NCBI GenBank assembly: GCA_027922465.2
Contig: BQMF02000142.1
Coordinates: forward strand, 620,001-684,000
Direction of reading: 5' to 3'
Source of the DNA: Turritopsis dohrnii
Taxonomy: Eukaryota; Cnidaria; Hydrozoa; Anthoathecata; Oceaniidae
DNA: 64,000 nt
Shown here: piece by piece, positions 36,901 to 49,847 of the stretch
Layout of the letters: the number at the start of each line of letters is the position of its first letter
Position numbering within the stretch: the first letter of the stretch is position 1
The notes under the pieces: generated by a model
What the model was told of the DNA's origin: nothing
The model's input: only the letters and a program-made list of their open reading frames with translations
Database searches by the model: none
Program-made: the position numbers and the translations under genes

Positions 36901-38739
36901 AACAGGATGAATTAGAAACAATAAAAACTGATAAATCTAAATTTAAAGACAATAGTTAAATACAGATAGATAATAACAGATGCGAAAAGTGGCTATACCC
37001 TCAAACATCAGTGATTCAAAATAGTGCCTTTTTGCAGCACTTAGGCCTTCTTAATTATACAAAGGATGTTTTTGCAAAGTTAGAGGAGTTGATATTAAAA
37101 GCATGTTCTTATTCTTGTTCTTCTTGCATGTAATGATTCATTTTTCTGTTTAGAATGCCACCCATCTATACCAAACCAAAGGTATAATCTGTTGATGTAT
37201 GTCTTACATACCCACCTAAAGGGGTAAAGTTCTCCATCCAGATATAACAACAAACCCTACTCTTACTTGTATCAGTGGTTGTCTTATTGTTTCCATATTT
37301 GTGAGGCATTGTTGTTTTTGTTTGTTTTAGTAAGTTGGTTTACCAGTTGGATATTTCTATCACCTATCATTCTAAACATGATGTTTTCAAAGACAATCTT
37401 CCAACAAGCATCTGCAATATTCTAGCTGAAACTCTATCATCAAAAGTGATAGTGGAAAGCTTTCAACACATTAACAATGACACACAAGAGTATTGTTTGA
37501 ATTTCATATTTCTTATTTTTGAACACCATGAGAATTTGTACCGATTAAGTGCTCCTGACACTCAAAAACTTGTGAAAAAGATCAAGCTTTTCCTGAAAGA
37601 AGAACTGGATAGTGCTTCCAGCTATGTCACTTATTGGCATTATCAAAATCTTGATAATGGTATGTGTTTCTGTATTATTTTGCTTCTGTGGAAGTACCAA
37701 AACAGGGTCTAATCTAGAAAGGCAGGGCAGGGTCTGGCGGAAGGGAAAAGGACACATGAACATCCAAAGGGCAATATTTTAGGAAAAGGGCAACCTGAGC
37801 TTTATTTGGGTGGGTTAAACCTGTGATGTAGAAGGGCAGCGTCCGATCAACAGACGCTCTTTTGGCGTAGATTAGACCCTGCAAAAAAAAATGTATTCAG
37901 TTTTAGGTAGTGTTAAAGACACTGTCATAGTTTTTTCATGTGTTTTATTTTGCATGTGCTATTTATTCAAATTTGAACCATCAAACTCAGTCCATTTGGT
38001 CACATTAGTTTGTCCAATAAAATCAAAACTGTTAACAAGCATTGTTATTATAAACCTTCTCTAATTATCTCATTCAAAGTGCAGTTCAAAGTTTTGTTGA
38101 AAACACATCATTACTAAACTTGTATTATGAATTATGTATCTACTTTTAGATAGGAAATGTTTGAAAGATCTTACAATTACCCAGATTCTTGAAATTGGGA
38201 AGTCCTTGACAATTTGTTGGGAAGAACTTGCTAATTTGATGGATAAGCAGTTGGAAGAATCACAATTTTCTGAGTTCCTGTTGAGGCAAGATGGTGATCA
38301 CACTGGGGAATTTTTGAGTCTGCTGCAGAAACGATATCCATTGCTTACTGCCAACCGTTTTAAGAAAATTCTCCTTCAAAAATTGCTCAATTGCATCCAA
38401 CACAAAAATATCAATGAGTATTTATCAGCATTAAAGCATGTCTTGCATTTAACTGCGAAAAACACTCGAATTAAAGATCTCAGAATGCAGAAAAAGTTGG
38501 AATTTTTGAAGTTCCTGAAAGGGATTCTTGATCAATTTGAAGGTCCTGAAAAAGTTTGTTTTTGGAGGAATCTGCTTGAGGAATTTGAGGGAATATCATA
38601 TGATGATCTAGAGCAACATGTAAAGAAGAGAAAAGAGGCAATGTCAAATCCCGGTGCAGAGCTGATCACCATTCTTAAGTATCATCAACCTGATGTCCCG
38701 TTGAAAACTTTTCTGGAAACATTTGTCAGCATGATATAA
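33951..38739 (+). CDS. Single-pass receptor with death-fold cytoplasmic tail, 8 exons
   Basis: The exons are 33951-34004, 34828-34956, 35258-35366, 35527-35545 (19-bp microexon), 35961-36136, 37154-37181, 37331-37659 and 38150-38739. Phases fit throughout and total 478 codons with the stop. Exon 1 encodes a signal peptide (MVRVQILLLLVSLLCAV). The short ectodomain has few cysteines (CNDCQKC), and a transmembrane helix follows (DFFTAMIIFGFSFHVFG). The cytoplasmic part has an acidic linker and then helical blocks. 'LEIGKSLTICWEELANLMDK' fits helices 1-2 of a death domain. 'CFWRNLLEEFEGISYDDLEQ' with 'GAELITILKYHQPDVPLKTF' fits a second one. The architecture suggests a TNF-receptor-like or other death-fold signalling receptor at the cell surface. 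The ectodomain is too short for standard cysteine-rich repeats, so the exact class is uncertain. A SINE lies in intron 5. Confidence 0.72.
36215..36348 (-). mobile_element. tRNA-Ala-like SINE in receptor intron
   Basis: The minus-strand stretch 36348-36277 is exactly 72 nt and folds as a tRNA cloverleaf. The acceptor is GGGTCGG/TCGATCC, a 4-bp D stem is GCTT/GAGC, the anticodon loop is CTGGCAA (anticodon GGC, Ala), and the T arm is TGGG-TTCCAGT-CCCA. The G3:U70 pair, the alanine identity element, is present. No T-run terminator follows. A roughly 60-base unrelated tail ends in TAATAAATC, which favours a SINE over a tRNA gene. The discriminator base is G. Confidence 0.6.
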
Positions 38740-39519
38740 ATACCATGTAACTTTGTATGGGAATGACCATGTTACTTCGTATGGAAATGATTGCACCATA
38801 GCTGTTGTTGTGGTCAATGCAAAGCAACTCTATCATATTTATTATGTTACATTAAGTATTGATGATATATAAAAAAAGTGTTGAAAAGGTGTTCAATTAA
38901 ACATTTTTACTTTTTGAAGATTAATAGTTGTTTTAATCGATTAGTCTATGCTAAACTGAAATCACTAAAAGGTTTCTCAGATCTGTCAACATTTGTGAGA
39001 GAAGCATGGTTTGGCTTTATTAAAACAATTTATTTTTATTTTGAAGTTTGAAGATTGCTTATAACGACGACATTCAGCGACAAATCTAGAAGGTAGTCAA
39101 AACTTATGGAGAAGCGCATTAACATAATTCGTGAATTCAACCTATATTACCAATGGGATTATCTGCACATTTTTCTGTTTTGGTTAAATTGCTAACACTC
39201 TCCTACATAAATTGCGACTACCTTCTAGATCCGCCGCTGACATTACTCATTTTATATTTAATGTACTTTATATGTGTTGTCAATATTAACCCATGCATCA
39301 AGTTGATTTGATCGACCCTTGTTGAACTACTTATGATATCACAAATGCTTTGACTGCAATCATTTTCTTTTAATGACGTCTTAAATGAAATTACAATTTT
39401 ATGACCTTTTTGTTGTTGATACTTTTCATCTTCAATTCTTTTTCTTTCCCTTTTGCCAATAATGATAAATAATTATCATTTAGATGTAAAAACTAGAATA
39501 CAATACCACAATCACACAA
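38740..39519. other. Spacer between the two death-fold genes
   Basis: It contains the TIR element 39075-39239 and AT-rich DNA, with possible polyadenylation signals near 38870-38910. No gene was seen. Confidence 0.5.
39075..39239. mobile_element. Small TIR element with ACATT target duplication
   Basis: The inverted ends share TCTAGAAGGTAGTC, with outer bases CAGCG. The right end reads CTAGATCCGCCGCTG. The direct repeat ACATT lies at 39070-39074 and 39240-39244. It is of the same type (CAG start, 5-bp duplication) as 5998-6152. A lone related end is at about 1761-1779. Confidence 0.65.
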
Positions 39520-40570
39520 TGGAAGGAGAGGTATTGTATATTTCATAACAATAGAATCACTTTAACCTGGCTTTAACAGCTTTGTGCTGTTTGTTTTACT
39601 TATCATATATTTTTAGACTACGACTCTCCTGTGTTATCGCACCGCACAATCTTTACTGTTGAATAACCAACATGAAAGACAAAAACTGTTCAAACTTTCG
39701 CAGAAGATCTTAGCAGTATACCTTCCACACTATGAAAATCTTGAAACAGTGAACTGTGAAACTTTGGAAAATATTCTACTGGCTGCAACCAGTAAGAAAG
39801 AGCCATATTTGACAGAAACTGACTTTAGATTGATTGCAGAAAGTGTTGGTTTTAATGAGTCTGTGATACATTTGGGTAAGAACTAATACCTTTTGTGTAG
39901 CGATGGTGTAGTGGTTAGTACCTTTGAGTGCGACCGCTGCGACTCGTATTCGAGTCCAGTCATGTCGTATCTCAATACACCATTCCGATGCGCTTTAAAA
40001 GCATTAGGAACCATCGACTGACTGCACACTGGTCTTCGGGCAAGTTAGAGCAATGTTATACGTATCTCTGGCGGTAAGTCAACTAATAGTTGCAAGTCGG
40101 CGGGTGGAAGAACCAACCATTACGGATGGAAATCCAAGGACTAAAAACTCCCGTTACTTACTTGCTTTTGAAGCTCTGACGATGCTTTCATGGATCATGA
40201 TTAAAATGATATTTTTTCTGTTGTAGATGAGAAGCTTTCATTATTTGTTCAAAAACATTGGGAGATGGGACAACAATGGGAAGAGCTGTTGTCCGACATT
40301 GGCCAAGAAATGTCACTTGAGGCTGCTGATGACTGGAAAAAGTTGCTTCAGTGCGTGATTATGTCCCTACCATATACATACCGTGATGGTGTGATGCTGC
40401 TGAAAGAGGCTGCTGCTGGTGGCAATGTCATTGAAAATTTTTTCCTTGGATGGACCGCAATTATCAGTAGTCACCTCAAGCATGGACAACAGATTTTACA
40501 CGGACTTTTACTTGGTTGTCGAGTGTGTAAAAGAGAAGATCTCTTACTGACTGTCACTGGTATGACGTGA
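39520..40570 (+). CDS. Small helical protein related in style to the upstream death-fold receptor, 3 exons
   Basis: The proposed exons are 39520-39531 (ATG GAA GGA GAG then GTATTG), 39617-39875 and 40227-40570. Phases fit and give 205 codons with a TGA stop. The product is all-helical and has no signal peptide or membrane span. Its C-terminal block ('DDWKKLLQCVIMSLPYTYRD' then 'KEAAAGGNVIENFFLGW') has the same spacing of Trp, Leu-Leu, Tyr-x-Asp and Gly-Asn as the last death-like block of the gene just upstream. A tandem duplicate reduced to a cytoplasmic adaptor is therefore plausible. The first exon is the weakest part of the model. The gene could also be the 3' part of a longer transcript. 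Confidence 0.5.
39893..40180 (+). mobile_element. tRNA-derived SINE in intron
   Basis: The A box is TGGTGTAGTGGTTAGTACC and the B box TATTCGAGTCC, at tRNA spacing. A body of about 200 bases with no tRNA similarity follows. The body differs from the other SINEs in the window, so it is a separate family. Confidence 0.65.
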
Positions 40571-42804
40571 TAGAAGACTTTTGTTCTGTTTGAACTACAT
40601 GCTGCATTATTTTTGGTCCACCATTCAGGGTGTTAATAACGGAAGTTTATAATGATGAGAGATGGTTCTTTTGAAACTTATAGTAAATTATCAGTCTTAT
40701 GACATAATTAAATCTCATCACACTGATTCATCAAACAAAATCTTCACTGTTCATCCCCTGCTTTTGAAGTCATGTTTTGTACTAGATTGCTGTAAACGAA
40801 AACTGAAGAATCATGGGTGTGTACCAAATGAATGGTTGCTGCAAGTGCATCAAGGTACGAATGCATGTCACATCAACCTGTTATATAAAAGATTTTAAGA
40901 AATTAAAACGAGCTGGAGATTTTGAGTTGATGTTTTGAGGGGTTTCCTCTTCCAGGGGGAGGATTTAGTTGCTCATGTCTGTATCTCAGTTTTCACAGGG
41001 TCAAAACTTGAGAACATGCTAAGAACATCAAAAGGCTTTTAGTTTTGACATTTTCAATTTTTTAACAAACTAAATTATTCAATTCAGTATATTAGTAGTA
41101 TAAATTAAGTGGAAAAAGTTAAGAACATCGCAAGGCTTTCTTGATTTTCGGTGTTTTTATAAAAAATAAAGCGTGTAAGGGCCATGGTTGTTCTTATCTC
41201 GTGGAAAAATTTAACATTAACAGACAGGAATCGTTTATTGCTCTCATTTCATCGAGAACCTAAACACAGTATTTGCATTTGTGTTTAGATTTTATTTTAG
41301 ACTCGCAAACCCACAGGGAAGTCAAATAGTGAATTCAGACATTTTATTAAGCCATGGTGCAGCGCATTCTGTTGGCGAGCACTGTGTATTATATATTCTA
41401 CAGTAGATATGTTTTATGCAACATCAAAAAACAATTTTTCGTGTATTGCATGAAACATCGAAAAACACATCGAGGAGGCAAGGTTGTGCTATTTCATTTC
41501 GTTTCTCTACCTTGGTATGTGCAAAACTGTCAAATCAAAATATAAAAGGTTCAGCTTTGAATTATTTCTTTAAAATGTTTTGTGATCTAAAATATGGCGT
41601 GCTTGTTGTTGCGTGCGACAAATATTGAGGTACTTTTGTGAAAATTAATTTTTGAATATTTAATGCTTTTGATTTGTTTTTTGTTAGTGATGACGTATGA
41701 GACAAAGAACAGTAAGTAATTATTGAGTTCCTTCTTAACCTTCACCTGGTGAAATACATTTAACAATGTTATTATTTTTCGAGAGTGGTGTTGCAGCATA
41801 AGCAGTGACTGACTTAGAGAGAAAGTGATGTGTTAGGTGAATTGTGTGCAAAATGCAGGATGTGAAGTGAAAATTAGTCTCTCAGATAGGAAGCGTGGAG
41901 AGTCGTGGTGTTGTGTTAGTGCAGGGGGTGCGGTGCAGTATAAGTGTATGGTGGGGTGCATAGTCCTGTTCTTGTGTCCTCCTTGTCAGTAGTGCTTTTG
42001 TATCAGTGTGATGCGCAAGGTTGATGTCTCGTTTATTAATAATATAGAAATTATGATGTCTAAGTAAATTAGAAGCTAAAAATGTGCAATAAAATGAGAG
42101 AAGTCTTTCATAGTATGTACAAGGATGTGTGAAAAAAACGCGTGTATGAGTTTGCCAAGACAAAGGCAGGATTGTAGGTCCTTCATCAGGAGCTGTCACC
42201 TACATTTGCACAATGTCAGTTCGTTTCTGGTGACCTATGGTGCCACGGTCTATCAGCTCTACGAACTACTCATACTTTTGGCAGGGGTTCTTGTATATAC
42301 TATAGGTGACTTGGGAGGACGGGGAGACAAGTGATAGAATTAAAAAACTTACGTTTAGGTAGCTGTGCTTGACGCGTCTGCTTATATCAAGAAATAAAAT
42401 CTTTCTGTTGTTTTTTGTTTGTTTCACCGTGTCTATGGTGCGAAATTCGAATGACGTGAAATACAGTTAACAATGTTCAGGTTTTTTTTGTAAATGTTTC
42501 GACATGCCTATAATCAACCATGTGCATGCCTAAAAGTCGTTCTTTTTGTTTTTAGTCACGCAATACCAATATTTGAACGAACAATTGGACAGTTGACTTT
42601 GGATATCCTTGTAGCTCTTCGAAAGAAAGACTTGTGATTTCAATACATATTCCATTCCCTGGAACATTTGGGAAGAGCTACAACTATCTAATCGCAACTC
42701 TATTGTTTTGTGATGCACTAATTACTTTGTTACGAGTTTTTCTGAACTGAAAATTGATTAGGGACAATTTGTGTTCATTGTCATCAAATGATCAATTCAA
42801 GAGT
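40571..42804. other. No gene recognised
   Basis: Several short open frames are present on both strands (for example 41882-42199 minus and 42125-42334 plus), but they overlap each other and show no domain. No repeat structure was clear. Confidence 0.4.
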
Positions 42805-42918
42805 CCTCTGAATTTAGGTCGGCACTCGGAAAAAGCCGACCTTTAAGCGACGCAAAATCTCAAAAGCCGACCTGAAATTGCTATATTTTGCCGACCTATC
42901 TTAAATTAAATTCAGAGG
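42805..42918. mobile_element. 114-bp foldback element
   Basis: CCTCTGAATTTA at the left end is exactly inverted at 42907-42918. Inside, GCCGACCT recurs in both orientations. It is related in wording to the inner inverted repeat of the element at 18467-18840 (GGCCGACTT...GACGCAAAA). Confidence 0.6.
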
Positions 42919-43148
42919 GTTCTGAGCGTCTCTTCTAGCAAAATATTTACAAACATGTCTCGAAAGATCTATAATCGATATTCGAACTGAAGTTCAGATG
43001 ATGTATTGTTTTCGTGCATATACAGGTTTGTTAGTGAATGTCCTAAACTGCACAAGCCTATAGCTGCTAGAGGAAAAATTTAATTTTGCAATTTTTAACT
43101 ATTGATAGATGATTATTACAATGTGTAAGCTATAGGCTTGTGTAACTA

Positions 43149-43629
43149 GGGGCCATTCAATAATTACGTCACGCTAAGGGGAGTGAGTGGTTCTTTCTGA
43201 TTTTCGTGACGCAGCGTGACGGTAAAAAAAGGGGATGGATAGTACTTAGTTCAAGTCACGATATAAAACATTTTCGATATAAAGTATTTTTTGTATAAGT
43301 CAAAATAAGGAAGTTGTTTTCCGTTTTAACGCAATCTTCTTTTATAGTTTGCAATGTAAATAGTGCTCGTGTTGAATTCGAATGTTTCGAATGTCAAAAA
43401 TACATTCCATGTTTGTTTGTTTGTTTTTGTTTTTTTGTTTTTGTTGTTTTGTTATTGTTTTTTTATTATTTATTTATTTTTTGGGGGGGAGGGGTGGTGT
43501 CTCTGCCAAGCGTGACGTCACGCAAGGTGGTTATGTTAACCATTATATTAAAATGTGACGGAGCGTGATGAGGGGGGATGGGGGGTTGAAACAGCAAAGT
43601 TAGCGTGACGTAATTATTGAATGGCCCCC
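43149..43629. mobile_element. TIR MITE, GGGGCCATTCAATAATTACG ends
   Basis: The first 29 bases from GGGGCCATTCAATAATTACG are inverted at 43601-43629 with one added G, and TA flanks both ends. Similar 'GGCCATTCAATAATTACGTCA' ends are common in invertebrate MITEs. There is no transposase. A G-rich and T-rich patch at 43415-43495 lies inside. Confidence 0.75.
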
Positions 43630-43786
43630 TAAAATATATATCAGAATATATATTTGTATGATATGTACATAAGTCAGGGTTTTTCTTCATTATATTGACT
43701 ATATTTTATAGTATTCTATGATACCATATATTATAGAGATGCTGAGCTATATATTTTAAAGAATTCTAATGGAGAAGAATACCTGA

Positions 43787-44158
43787 TTACACGTAATTAA
43801 CAGGCGGACTATTTAACGCGCCATAAGTTAACCCGGTCACGAATTAATTCTAAATTCTGTGTATAATAATTCTGTGCTTAAATTAACACGGTTCAAGGAC
43901 AGTAATTTTTAAATGGTATCAAATTAACACGGATTTTGTATTTTTGACTCTTGATTATTTTAAATGATTTAGAAGATGTATTTTCGAATACCGAAAGGAA
44001 ATCAAAAGCTTCAACGTTTACAGAGTAACCAGAGTCGTAATATTTTACCTACATAAGAATAATAAAAAACATTAAATGGGCGGTTCAATTACGCGGGGTA
44101 CAAATTAACACGGCTTCAATTAACGCGTTAATTAATTCCCACGTTAATTTCGTGTAAT
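43787..44158. mobile_element. TIR element, TTACACG ends with AATTAACACGG words
   Basis: TTACACGTAATTAAC at the left is inverted as GTTAATTTCGTGTAA at the right. The interior repeats AATTAACACGG and AATTAACGCG several times. No target duplication was resolved and there is no coding capacity. Confidence 0.55.
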
Positions 44159-46703
44159 AAGGTACCCTGAGTATTTTTTACGTAGTATTTAACTTATTTA
44201 CGTTTATGACTACTCAAAAAATACACGCGCTATCGCTGACGAGCCGTCTTTACTGTTTTTTGTTAACTAGTTGCTCCTTTGAAAGATTTTAGGCCTTTTC
44301 CCCGAAATTAATCCTTACTTTTTTACATTTTTTCTTTTTCTTTTCTTCGTAATTCTATCGTGAATGAACAGGACTTGGCTAAAATGGTTCAAAGATCATC
44401 AATTGCGTGGAAAGCTGATTCCGTGTTATCTCTGTTTATGCTTTTGTCGCCTGTAGATAATTTTTTTAATACAATAATAGTTAAAAAACAAAAAAAACAA
44501 GTTAAAAAAATGCAACGTTCAAAAGGTTGGCTGTTGTCTTGTTTTGAATAATGTTCCCCTCAGAAATCAGCTGGTTCCTTGATATAGCTGTCCACGTTAC
44601 TGTCTATCAAAAGGATTAGGCTCAAGGCTTTTTTTTTTTAATCATCAAATTGGGATCCATACAATAATAATATGGTACTTCTCCCTAGAACTTAAATTTT
44701 CAAATAAAAATATTAAATATTATTATATTAAATAACTTAAGGGAGGAAAAAAGGAAAGAAAAGTGAGCCAGTGCACGAGACTATGGAGAAAAAGTCTGAC
44801 GGATTGAAGAGAAATTGTGATTGAAACACTGAGAGGAAACAGAAAATGAAAGTGTAAAACGATAAGCAGACAAACAATAAATATTTTTATTCGAGCTATT
44901 CAGAATGTCGTTAGTCAGAATGTCGTATTTCTAAGTTTTATATATTATCATAGAAATATTTCTATGATATTATTCATACGTCAACTTTCAAGACTTTCAA
45001 GTTTTAATATTTTTATTCGAATATATACATGACCTATAGAAAAGAGAGAAAGACTACGAGGACAGGACTCTAGCCAGAGCTCTGTCTTTGTAGTACTTCA
45101 TCGCCTCTTTGCAAAATTTTGCAACGGCTTTGTGCGTATTGAAACAAATCCTGCTGAAGTATCAACAAACCAAATGACGAACCATTTGTCTCTTTTTAAT
45201 GACAAGAAGCACGGCTTTTTCTCACTACTTCATCATCAGTGATTACCTGGGAATTTCACATCCAGGAGAATTATGATGTATGATGTAGTTTTCCTCGATT
45301 TTTAATTTTACTGTTTCTGTCAATGTCCATAATACTTTGAGTTGCATAGGAAATATACTGCTGACGTAACATTCGCAGAATCCCTTGATGAGGTCTAGTA
45401 AAATCTACCGACGGGTATTTTGTTATAAAAATGACTGCATATGTCAATATAATTTGTTTCACAGATTTTGTCTCTTTTTTTTCTGCTGTACGAAGTGAAA
45501 GTATTTTCCCTTAAACTGGAAAGGTTTTATTCACATAGTTGATTTTCGGGTCGGACAGACGCGATAGAAATTAGGGATTAATACATTGAAGTACTATTCA
45601 TACTTCATACTATTGAACTTAGATGTCTAGGTTTTTGTCACAACAAAAACCAACATCTACATCATGCGAGGTTTTCTTTCGGAAAGAGTTTGACGATAAT
45701 AGTACAATCGCTTAACTATGTCGAACGGACATTCTGCAACATAAACTTCCGCGTCAAGAAATCGTCACAAAACCAGTGTGAAGTAGTACCAAGTTCTTTT
45801 CACGCCAACGGGACTTTCCAATCTATGATGTGATGAAAACAATTTTCATAGGGGGCAAATATCTTGTTAGTGGACATGTCTTAAGATCCAGTCACGACAC
45901 GGATATGTAATAGATAGTAAGGAAATCTGATGAAGTCCATAAAATCTTGGATTAAAGATATCACAGTTAACCGTTAACTTGTCATTCAATTTCTTACTTC
46001 GTTTTTCCGATGATATCAGCAAGGTTTCACATTCTGTCGTTTGTTTCACAAAAGGTTCAAGCAACAAACTTAATTATAAGCAAAACAGGAGATTTTATCA
46101 TTTAAGCGAACAGAAACACAAAGACACGTACATGTGACGAAATAAGGAAACTTCACATTATATTATCAAACAACAAGCAAGAACAATACTGAATCATCGT
46201 AAACATCACAGACTAAATTTTGAATTGAATCAGGTAAAGATATTCTACAGCACTTCAAATAGTTTAAACTTTCAAAAATCAAACTGTCCTGAACTTCTTG
46301 CAGTAGTGAGAACCTCGTTTCCAAACTCAAAATTATTAAGAAGTGTAAATCTAAAAAGCAATCGTACGAAGTAACATGTGCACGAACTAACATTCAGGAG
46401 AGGTGTATTAGACAGGGACAAACTAGAACTTTCGGGGTGAAACGAAATACGTCATGACCATAGCAACAAAAAGGAATCAGATTTCACCCAATCAGGAACC
46501 AGTTTCGCTAGAAATAAATTATGACACCCGGTGTTTAGATGAGGGCCGTCAAAATACGAGCTTTTATTTAAGACAATCTGACCACAATCGGAGTTTCAAG
46601 TCGCTCGTAATCATGTTAACATTCATACAGTTTCATCCAGGAAAGAAGCGAAAGTCTGTGTGCAAACTTGAAAATTGATCGTAACAAAACACTAGCCGGT
46701 GAT
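44159..46703. other. No gene recognised
   Basis: This is AT-rich sequence with scattered short open frames on both strands, none with domains or splice context. An imperfect palindrome (ATAGAAATATTTCTAT) lies near 44950. Confidence 0.4.
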
Positions 46704-49700
46704 TCACGTATCAATCTTCTTCTCAACGCCATAAGTCTGATAAATATTTTTCGTACGATTTTTTCTGATCTGCTTCAAGTTGGTTGCATATTGTTGTTCA
46801 CGCAACAAAATCTTTCTTTGATCTTCTAGCTCAAGTTTGTGTTTATGTAGCGCCCTGGTCTTTTGTATCAAACAAAGTAACTCCTTGCGTAACGCCCGAT
46901 TTTCCTGTTTGATTTTCACCGTATGTTCTTGCAAATACTGATGTGCTTCCTAAAGAGAAATGAGTCATTGTGAAGGAACTTTGTTTACTTACAACATCGA
47001 GGTGGTAAATTACATCATCCTTTCAAATGGAATGTAAAAATGATCTTTTCGATGTACGCACTGAATACGATTTATCGGGAGATTTTGCTGTGCCCATAGA
47101 AATACGAAAAGAGATAGAATAACATCTGTTAATTTATGCATGTTTTTCTATTGAAAAAGTTATTGTTCTTTTAAACAATGATTTTCAATCCGCGTGTACT
47201 CGATCCAGTGTCTTTTCAGATGTTTTGCCGCGCGGTCTGATGCCGACAATTCATGCAAAAGTTCCGACAATTTCAAGCCAAAAACGACAGCTGTTCCGTT
47301 GCTTAACCCTATATGGATAAGATACCTCCATATATGGGCATATTTTGAGAAACTTTTGCAAAAAACCGCTTCTTCTTTTGACTTGTCGTTCGAGAGATAT
47401 CGAAGGAAGTTTCAGAAGCCATTTTGTGAAGTAAAGTTTATGCCATTATTTGAAATGGCTTGTTTCGATATTTGTAGGTCCGTTTGCTTAACGTTTGAAA
47501 TAGTATGTGTAGAGGAGGTGTGTGGGAGTGAATTGTGAAATTTTCAAGGCTTCTTTTCAAGGATTGCCAGTAAGAAGTCTCTTTTTGTGTTGATGTTTTT
47601 ATGGCAGCCATGTCTAATATTGTCGTGTTTTCGGTGCAACCGTTATCTTCACGAGAAAACTTTATCAGTAATGTAACGATGATAAAAAGCTTTATGTTTA
47701 CAGTGGCCAAAAGAAACTGAATCACTTTATTTTTAACTTGTGGGATATTTTCTTCCAGCTGTTAAAAAACTATGGAACATCATGTTAAAAAACTTTCCAG
47801 TTTATGCAGGATTTTTGGTTTGGAGTTGTGTCAATCCAAAATTATGTATTGACTACAGTGATGTTTTGAAAAATGTTTATGGAATTATTTTGTGAAAGGA
47901 TGAAAAAGAGGTGAGTGTCTTCATAAAATATGTATATAATAATTATATTTCTATGTTGCAGTTTTAATTTTTTTTGTCAAACATATGGATGTTCATTGTT
48001 ACCTGAGGATATTTTCTGGAAACATTTTACAGTGTTTTTCGTTCATTATGTTACATTTCATTTTATTTTTCTCATATATAGATGCATCCACAGATGTTAT
48101 GCTTAAAATGTAAATTAACTTCTGAAGTAAAATTTTCAGTTCACAAGGAGTATATATATGCACAAGAAAGTCAAAAATCTGTGATTCTTATATTATCATC
48201 GAGGAGAAAATGGTTGAAGAAGTAATCGTTTCTAAATGTGAATTGCTGATGTAGAGAAAGAATGCTGAGGAGGGAACTGCTGAGGAAGTAACAATCTCTG
48301 AAGATACACTTGTTGATCCAGATGTATGAAATTATAATGAAAATTCCTCATTTGTTTCGTTTTAAGAAGTGACAACAACTAATGGAGAAAACTTGCACCT
48401 GGACACTATCGACCAAGTTTTTATCGCCAACTTGATCTAGAATTGCCGAAAAACTTTCAGGATTGTTGAAATCTCAAATTGTAAATACTGAGTTCAGTTT
48501 TTACTTTATAATAAATAGTGAAACTTTTTGTAGATATACTGAAAGCTGGCTATAATTTTTATGTAACCTGGTAACAAGATTTGGAATTAAAATACATATA
48601 CTTTGAAATATTTTTTTATGGTGTCATTATACATAATTGAAACAGTATTTTAGTCCTTGTAAACCCCATCATGACTGATTTTTCCAAACTGCTAAAGCTA
48701 CACATGATAGCACAGGTCTATTTCATTTTCCCAAGCGGACCCATATTTCCACAGAATTACCTGTAGGGTGCTTTCCTATAATTATTGCCATTGAAATGCC
48801 ACTCCTAAGATCTTATGTAAAAGCTTTCACTTTGATATTGAGAAGCAATAAATGTTTGACACATCTCTGTTCTATTTTCTAACAAAATTACTTTGTTTAT
48901 GCACATAAATAACTTTCTTTGAAAAAACAGCTGCAAAAATGAATTTTAATAAATAAAAGAACCGAAAAACGCATTCTGTCACATCGCTAGTTTTGTTTTT
49001 ATTTTGTGTTATGACCACGTGATCATAATATTTACAATTTCATCCGTCAATAGCCTCTTTAATTGTCGGTAAAAAGAAGTTTACGACTATCAGAAGACAT
49101 ATCTCGAAAGCACAACTTCTATTGTTTCCGTTATTGAGACGCATGGCGTTTAAATGTTGCAAACAAAAGAATTTAAAAGTCGGCGCGAACATTTGAAATA
49201 AATTAGAGTTGCACAACTATACGGCCACCTGCATTGTACACGCGGATATAACAAAAGATTCGAGGTCGATTATGCTGTGCCTATGCATTGCAATGCTTAC
49301 GTGTCTTTAGACAGAATATTGGCGAGTTAACTTAACATGAAGGCGTATAATCTAAAATTTGAAACGACTTCTTCTGAAGAAGATTTCGGATTTCTTAACT
49401 GTTGGGATGTCTCTGCTTGTCACATGTGCGTTAATAGTCATTACTATTAACTAATCCGCCCAGAGTATACCTCACACCCTTTTATTAGCACTTGCAATTT
49501 TTAAGCGCCCTTGATCAACGTTTCTTTGAGCTCGGGATATTAGCAACAACAGCAGAGGGTGTCACTAAATGTTCGTCAATTTGGTTTCAGGGTTGGAAAG
49601 GATTGTGATTGGTGAGCAAAAGGGATTAAAAAAGAAACAATCGTTGGTTTCAATTTTTCATGAGACATACCATTTTAGCGACTTTATTCAGTTCTTTCAG

Positions 49701-49847
49701 CTTAACCTCCGATTCGGAATGGAACTCGTTTTTCTCTTCCAGGAATTTTGCTTTGAGTTTCTGCACCGCTTCGTTATGTTTGATCCGCATTTCTGATACT
49801 CTCTTTTCCAGTTGATTAATCTCGGCTTGTTGCTCCAGTTGTAACTC
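46704..49847 (-). CDS. Coiled-coil protein, last two exons (CCDC166/BBOF1-like, DUF4515 type)
   Basis: Two minus-strand exons join in phase 0: 49847-49671 (177 bp, after TTTTTAG, before GTATG) and 46949-46704 (246 bp, after CTTTAG, ending in a stop). They encode 140 residues of nearly continuous coiled coil. The first starts 'ELQLEQQAEINQLEKRVSEM' and the second has 'EAHQYLQEHTVKIKQENRAL'. The 'EHT..IK.EN..LR.EL..L' spacing fits the DUF4515 group (CCDC166, basal-body orientation factor), proteins of cilia and basal bodies. That assignment is from pattern memory and is tentative. Earlier exons were not found between 49848 and 50400 and may lie beyond the Maverick element, which would then be intronic. 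The intron of 2.7 kb between the two exons shows no other gene. Confidence 0.6.

Noticed and set aside
41882..42334. Overlapping ORFs on both strands
   Set aside because: They contradict each other and neither shows a recognisable family or splice context.
47194..47725. Overlapping ORFs of 114 codons (plus) and 95 codons (minus) in the coiled-coil gene intron
   Set aside because: No domain, and mutually exclusive. One could be an unknown exon, but there is no support.
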